Positions 7,591-10,639 of a stretch of 10,639 bases of DNA are shown in pieces. The stretch covers positions 1 to 10,639 of the forward strand of contig JAKIYU010000065.1 of the NCBI GenBank assembly GCA_022708385.1. Direction: 5' to 3'. The translations under genes were made by a program, and so were the position numbers. Origin of the DNA: Bacteroidota bacterium. GTDB taxonomy: Bacteria > Bacteroidota > Bacteroidia > Bacteroidales > PXBB01. Every line of letters begins with the position of its first letter. Position 1 is the first letter of the stretch. A model generated the notes under the pieces. That model was not told the DNA's origin and did no database searches. It worked only from the letters and a program-made list of their open reading frames with translations.

Positions 7591-7640
7591 CGACGAAGTT
7601 TGCCATCGCACCTGCTTTTACACAAAACTTCGCCGCGCGC
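7591..7640 (-). repeat. Diverged inverted copy (copy 3) of the 55-bp repeat
   Basis: Relative to copies 1 and 2 this is inverted and diverged. It keeps CGACGAAGT.TGCC at one end, ACACAA in the middle and A.ACTTCGCCG at the other. Its B/B' arms read CGAAGTTT and AAACTTCG where the other copies have CGAAGTCT and AGACTTCG, so both sides changed together and pairing is kept. The A/A' arms are not clearly conserved. Confidence 0.65.
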
Positions 7641-7657
7641 TCAATTACATATTTTTG

Positions 7658-7677
7658 AAGACTTCGGCGAGTAGGGG
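7658..7677 (-). repeat. Partial fourth copy of the 55-bp repeat (one end only)
   Basis: AAGACTTCGGCGAGTAGGGG matches the inverted end of the unit (AAGACTTCGCCGAGCGGGCG in copy 2 read on the minus strand), with a few mismatches. It abuts the displaced AsmA tail at 7678. Together with copy 1 near the left end it gives the spacer inverted ends of about 12 bp (11 of 12 matching). Confidence 0.5.
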
Positions 7678-7725
7678 AAGAAAAAATCAGATGACAAAAT
7701 TATCGACAGTTTTAAACTGGAGTAA
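7678..7725 (+). pseudogene. Displaced second copy of the AsmA gene 3' tail
   Basis: Translated in frame this gives KKKSDDKIIDSFKLE and a TAA stop, against KKKSDDEIIDGFKLE and TAG at the end of the AsmA-like gene: 13 of 15 residues and 40 of 48 bases agree. Homology ends abruptly at 7678, where a repeat end begins, and an in-frame TAG lies just upstream (7672-7674), so it is not a functional gene. It stops 5 bp before the end of the convergent lipoprotein gene, which suggests that this was once the real end of the AsmA gene, or of a paralog, in that position. Confidence 0.75.
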
Positions 7726-7730
7726 TTTAC

Positions 7731-8897
7731 TTACGGCCCTACATTGCCCATAATATTGTTGGCAAAGGTATTGCCACCGCCGTTGAGCATGCTGGCATTC
7801 GACTGCACATAAATACCCCAGCCGGCGCTCATCGAAATATTGCAGTTGCTTACCGATACGATGGCTTCGGGTAGGCCCATGGGCGCTCCCACATAAACCG
7901 AACTGATGTATTCGGGACTGCCGCCGCCATACGAAATATCCACATACGCCAAACGGTTGTTGGTGCTCCGTGAGCCAAACAACAGGCAATGCCAGTAACC
8001 CTGTACCTGTTGCACAGACGAAAAAACAATTCTTTCGGAAGCGGTGCCTGTGGCATTAAGCGAGCCTTGGGGCCGAATTTGTATCATGGAGCCGAAATCC
8101 ATTTGCATATTTACCCCCTGTGTCATGTTCACATCAGCTTCAATAACTGTGGTACCTCTATGTACATAGGGAATGCTTTTTTTGCTCCAGGTCAGGGGCG
8201 TTTTGATATAGGAGCCTGTAAGTGTTATATAAGAATGGTCGTTGTTAGTGTAAATAGTATTGTCATTTATTTCAGGTATCTGGTTGGGTTTTATCTGCAT
8301 AGGATACTCGCAGTATTCAATCTGGTTGTCGGTAAAACCTTCCAGGTGGGCATCACTCGCAGCCAGTACAATAGCGTTGTTTTTGCTGTTGCTGATTTTC
8401 GAAAACTGCATTTTAAGAAAGCCCCCTGTGTTCATATACAGTGTGCCGTTATTTGAATTATCGCCGCCCCCATACTCTATGTTTACGTAGCTCAGTTCAT
8501 TTCTGGGGTCGTTTGAGTTAATCATCACATATTTCCACGACCCGCGCGATTTCGTGCGTCCTGTTATTTTTATAGGATTGGAAGCGCTGCCTTTGGCAAT
8601 GAGCGTGCCGGTAGTTTTTATAACGATGCTGGCCCCTTCTCCCATTTCAATTACAACACCGGAATCTATTTGCAGCACCGATTCTACATTGAGTACCCCT
8701 GTAATGTAGTAGTCGCAGGCATTGGGGTCAGCGTTGATATTTGTAAAAACAGTATCGCGCGAGATAGTGCCCGAAATTGAGCCGTCATCTGGTTCCGGAT
8801 CAGGCTTGTCAACAACGGGTTCTTTTTTGCAACACACAACAGTCATGAGTATTAAGAACATCACAACCGGCTTAATTATACTGTTTTTGCTAAACAT
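7731..8897 (-). CDS. Predicted lipoprotein with two beta-helix-like repeats (paralog B)
   Basis: This 388-residue protein has a lipoprotein signal: a positive start (MFSKNSIIK), a hydrophobic stretch at 10-21 and a Cys pair at 22-23 followed by KKE; Cys23 is the more likely lipidated residue. A Pro/Asp linker (27-38) follows. The body has two related halves: GSWKYVMINSNDPRNELSY then VNIEYGGG (119-145), and GYWHCLLFGSRSTNNRLAY then VDISYGGG (300-326), 181 residues apart. Short beta-strand repeats rich in Asn, Gly and Ser suggest a right-handed parallel beta-helix. No catalytic residues or sorting domain are recognised; it ends in NVGP. It is a close paralog of the gene upstream (8949-10121), with 51 bp between them, so an operon or tandem pair is likely. 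Role unknown; surface or periplasmic, perhaps binding carbohydrate or protein. Confidence 0.8.
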   Translation of the reverse strand: MFSKNSIIKPVVMFLILMTVVCCKKEPVVDKPDPEPDDGSISGTISRDTVFTNINADPNACDYYITGVLNVESVLQIDSGVVIEMGEGASIVIKTTGTLIAKGSASNPIKITGRTKSRGSWKYVMINSNDPRNELSYVNIEYGGGDNSNNGTLYMNTGGFLKMQFSKISNSKNNAIVLAASDAHLEGFTDNQIEYCEYPMQIKPNQIPEINDNTIYTNNDHSYITLTGSYIKTPLTWSKKSIPYVHRGTTVIEADVNMTQGVNMQMDFGSMIQIRPQGSLNATGTASERIVFSSVQQVQGYWHCLLFGSRSTNNRLAYVDISYGGGSPEYISSVYVGAPMGLPEAIVSVSNCNISMSAGWGIYVQSNASMLNGGGNTFANNIMGNVGP

Positions 8898-8948
8898 TAT
8901 ATTTTGTTTTTTCTAAGTCAAACTAATAGAACAAAAAGCACAGGGCTC

Positions 8949-10121
8949 TTAAGGACCGATGGCGCCTGTGCCATTGCTGAAGAAATTATTAAAGCCGCCG
9001 TCAATAAACTGGTAAACACCGTTACGGTAAATACCCCAGCGTTGACTGTTTGCAATCGTGCTGTAGCTTATTTTGAAAAATGCATCCTGTAAATAAATGC
9101 TGGCGTTCCAATACCAATAACCCCCACCGTGGTTGATCGATACATATTTGAATTCGTTGAAGGGATTATTCGATAAAAACAATATGCAATCCCAATAGCC
9201 CGAGATGCTCTGGGCGCCGCTGAAGTAAATACTGTCCACATCGGTGCCTATGGCGTTAAGGGAACCCGTTTCTTTAACGAGAATACGGCCGGCAGGGCCA
9301 AAAATATAGCGTGCACCGGGGGAAATGATCAGGTCGGCATAAATACTTGTGGCATCCATCAGGTAAAAAGGCACATCCGATTTTCCCCACGTTTGGGGCG
9401 TTAGCACATTCGAACCGACAACTTTAATATAATTATATACATTTTGGTTGCTGAATACATTCGATTCGGCTATGGAACTAACCTGCGAACTGTTAATAAC
9501 CAGGGGGGCATAACCCGATTCCCTGATTTCGTTATTCTGAAAGTTGACAAGGCGTGAATCGGGGTTTATAACTACCATACCGTTGCGCTCGCTCTTTTGT
9601 ATCTTAGTGTTGTGCATGTTTACCATTGAGGTGCTGTTGAGTATAAGCGTGCCTTCTACGTTAGGATTGCCGCCACCATCTTCAATGACGGTGTATTTTA
9701 TTTCATTGACAGAGTCAAACGAATGTATCATAATGTAATCCCAGTAACCGGGATTGTGCTGTTTGCCTGTTATAACAATATTACTGTCGGGGGTACCCAT
9801 AACTCTTAACCGGCCCTGAGAGGTTACCGTCATTTTTGCTGCAGGCCCCATTTCAATTCTTACGCCAGGCATAATTGTCAGTTCGGCTGCAATGGTAACT
9901 GACGATGGTACACGGTAATCAAGCTGATTGGGGTCGGAAAAACGATTGTACAGTGTTTTGTCTTCAGAAATAGTTCCCGAAAGCACTTCTTCATCGGGTG
10001 GTTCCTCTTCGTCCGGCCGAAGCTGCCCGTCGCCTTCTTTCTTGCACGAACTGACAGCTAACAGCAACATCAGCCCAAAATAGAATATCCTACTGAATAG
10101 TTTAATGGGGTTTGTTTTCAC
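8949..10121 (-). CDS. Predicted lipoprotein with two beta-helix-like repeats (paralog A)
   Basis: This 390-residue protein starts at GTG (10119-10121); an in-frame stop lies a few codons upstream and the next Met is inside the signal peptide, so GTG is the only sensible start. The signal is MKTNPIKLFSR, then a hydrophobic core and the lipobox VSSC with Cys26, followed by KKEGDG. A strongly acidic linker DEEEPPDEE (37-45) follows and could mark surface export, as acidic residues after the Cys do in Bacteroidota. The body repeats GYWDYIMIHSFDSVNEIKY plus GGG (125-151) as GYWDCILFLSNNPFNEFKY plus GGG (308-334), 183 residues apart. It has the same architecture and the same Gly-Pro end as the downstream paralog. 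Predicted fold is a parallel beta-helix; no enzyme motif is seen. It leads the tandem pair and is divergent from the gene at 10267. Confidence 0.8.
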   Translation of the reverse strand: MKTNPIKLFSRIFYFGLMLLLAVSSCKKEGDGQLRPDEEEPPDEEVLSGTISEDKTLYNRFSDPNQLDYRVPSSVTIAAELTIMPGVRIEMGPAAKMTVTSQGRLRVMGTPDSNIVITGKQHNPGYWDYIMIHSFDSVNEIKYTVIEDGGGNPNVEGTLILNSTSMVNMHNTKIQKSERNGMVVINPDSRLVNFQNNEIRESGYAPLVINSSQVSSIAESNVFSNQNVYNYIKVVGSNVLTPQTWGKSDVPFYLMDATSIYADLIISPGARYIFGPAGRILVKETGSLNAIGTDVDSIYFSGAQSISGYWDCILFLSNNPFNEFKYVSINHGGGYWYWNASIYLQDAFFKISYSTIANSQRWGIYRNGVYQFIDGGFNNFFSNGTGAIGP

Positions 10122-10149
10122 TGCTGTTTCTTTTTATTGGTTTAATAAA

Positions 10150-10177
10150 CAAATTTATCAAAAAAAATCTATCCAAA
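10150..10177 (-). promoter_or_regulatory. Candidate promoter of the lipoprotein pair
   Basis: On the minus strand 10150-10157 reads TAAATTTG (consensus TAnnTTTG) and 10174-10177 reads TTTG, a possible -33 box. The spacing of 16 bp is slightly short for the Bacteroidota pattern. The -7 box ends 28 bp before the GTG start at 10121. Confidence 0.4.
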
Positions 10178-10241
10178 ATACAATTATAATAAAAAAAACT
10201 ATTTGACCGCTAAAATACTTCCTGCAAATACATTAATAATG

Positions 10242-10249
10242 TATTTTTG
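10242..10249 (+). promoter_or_regulatory. Candidate -7 promoter box of the right-edge gene
   Basis: TATTTTTG matches TAnnTTTG and ends 17 bp before the ATG at 10267. No TTTG is found at the normal -33 distance (the nearest, at 10202-10205, is 36 bp upstream), so the call is weak. Confidence 0.3.
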
Positions 10250-10266
10250 AAGACAATTAATACACA

Positions 10267-10639
10267 ATGCCCAGGAAAAAAATTATAATAGCTTTTCTTA
10301 CGCTGCTAATCATTACAGACGCTAGTATTTATTATGCAAGAATAAATTATGCCGTTGTAGTTTCGCTAACCTTTGAGGGGATTTCTGAACCTGATTTTAA
10401 TACCATCTATTTTTATGGGGAAACACCCTTAAACAGGGCTGTTTATTTTCAAAAAACAAGAAATATTCTGAATTTTAGTTCTTTAGGCAACAGGGCTTTT
10501 ATAAAAGAGATTTACCTTGAAATACCAGATAGTGTCAGAAAAAAACTGACACGCGCCGAGCTGGTGCTGGGTGAAAAAAAATACGAATTTAACGATAACG
10601 GTTTTGACAAAATATTTATAAAGTCTTCGGAAAAAGAAA
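10267..10639 (+). CDS. Unknown membrane-anchored protein (3' partial)
   Basis: The ATG at 10267 has an in-frame TAA three codons upstream (10258-10260), and the frame stays open for 124 codons to the right edge. The protein starts MPRKKIIIAFLTLLIITDA, a short positive segment followed by a hydrophobic stretch (about 5-20) that looks like a signal anchor or uncleaved signal peptide. The visible 100 residues after it alternate hydrophobic and polar residues (VVVSLTFEG, FNTIYFYGE, FIKEIYLEIPDS, RAELVLGEKKYEF) in a way that suits a beta-sandwich domain outside the membrane. I do not recognise the family. Such N-terminal domains occur in front of large polytopic glycosyltransferase-like membrane proteins, but the part that would show this lies beyond the window. 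It is divergent from the lipoprotein pair across a 145-bp AT-rich spacer. Confidence 0.7.
   Translation, partial: MPRKKIIIAFLTLLIITDASIYYARINYAVVVSLTFEGISEPDFNTIYFYGETPLNRAVYFQKTRNILNFSSLGNRAFIKEIYLEIPDSVRKKLTRAELVLGEKKYEFNDNGFDKIFIKSSEKE

Larger units (their letters stand above)
7059..7730. other. 672-bp spacer with repeats, gene fragments and a duplicated gene end (probable insertion scar)
   Basis: No intact gene is present. From left to right the spacer holds: 55-bp repeat copy 1, an RHS-core fragment (minus), the C-terminal end of a Fic/AlbA-type protein (minus), 55-bp repeat copy 2, a candidate promoter and palindrome, a diverged inverted repeat copy, a partial fourth copy, and a second copy of the AsmA 3' tail. 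The stretches 7203-7266 and 7499-7546 are AT-rich and show nothing I can name. The mixture of unrelated fragments joined at repeat copies suggests repeated insertion or recombination at one site. No transposase or integrase remnant is recognisable. Confidence 0.7.

Noticed and set aside
7989..8490. Plus-strand open frames opposite the downstream lipoprotein gene
   Set aside because: They lie wholly within a well-supported minus-strand coding region, have no recognisable protein motifs, and are typical antisense shadows.
8905..8948. Terminator or separate promoter between the two lipoprotein genes
   Set aside because: The only hairpin before the T-run on the minus strand has a stem of about 3 bp, and the nearest promoter-like string (TTAGTTTG) does not fit TAnnTTTG. 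Read-through from the upstream paralog is the simpler view.

Overview
The window reads as a Bacteroidota (Bacteroidetes) chromosome or metagenomic contig. The evidence is: AT-rich spacers with TAnnTTTG-type -7 promoter boxes, almost no Shine-Dalgarno sequences, lipoprotein signals ending in Cys-Lys-Lys, an AsmA-like protein of the kind common in this phylum, and an RHS-core fragment of the FNGKENDN type. Genus cannot be decided from this sequence.

Layout. Bases 1-1939 hold the 3' two thirds of a YgfK-type iron-sulfur flavoprotein (putative selenate reductase subunit, GltD-like core), open at the left edge. It is followed 11 bp later by a YegS/DagK-family lipid kinase (1951-2877). Converging on these is a PutP-like sodium:solute symporter (2890-4371, minus). 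Divergent from the symporter is an 861-residue AsmA-like envelope protein (4473-7058, plus). After a disordered 672-bp spacer come two tandem paralogous lipoproteins on the minus strand (7731-8897 and 8949-10121), each predicted to be a beta-helix-like adhesin or surface protein built of two internal repeats. A membrane-anchored protein of unknown function starts at 10267 and runs off the right edge.

The spacer 7059-7730 is the unusual part. It holds two perfect 55-bp direct repeats, a diverged inverted copy and a partial fourth copy of the same unit, a short RHS-core coding fragment, the C-terminal winged-helix end of a Fic/AlbA-type protein, an orphan promoter with an 8-bp-arm palindrome and, next to the lipoprotein, a second, diverged copy of the last 16 codons of the AsmA gene. 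The repeat unit carries two interleaved complementary pairs (order A-B-A'-B'), and one pair shows a compensatory change between copies. The simplest reading is a decayed insertion or recombination scar at the 3' end of the AsmA gene, in which the gene kept an intact end and the displaced end survives on the far side.

The other genes look like ordinary housekeeping or envelope functions with no evident shared pathway. I see no CRISPR array, tRNA, rRNA, intact transposase or integrase, or recognisable defence operon. The novelty, if any, lies in the spacer and its repeat family.
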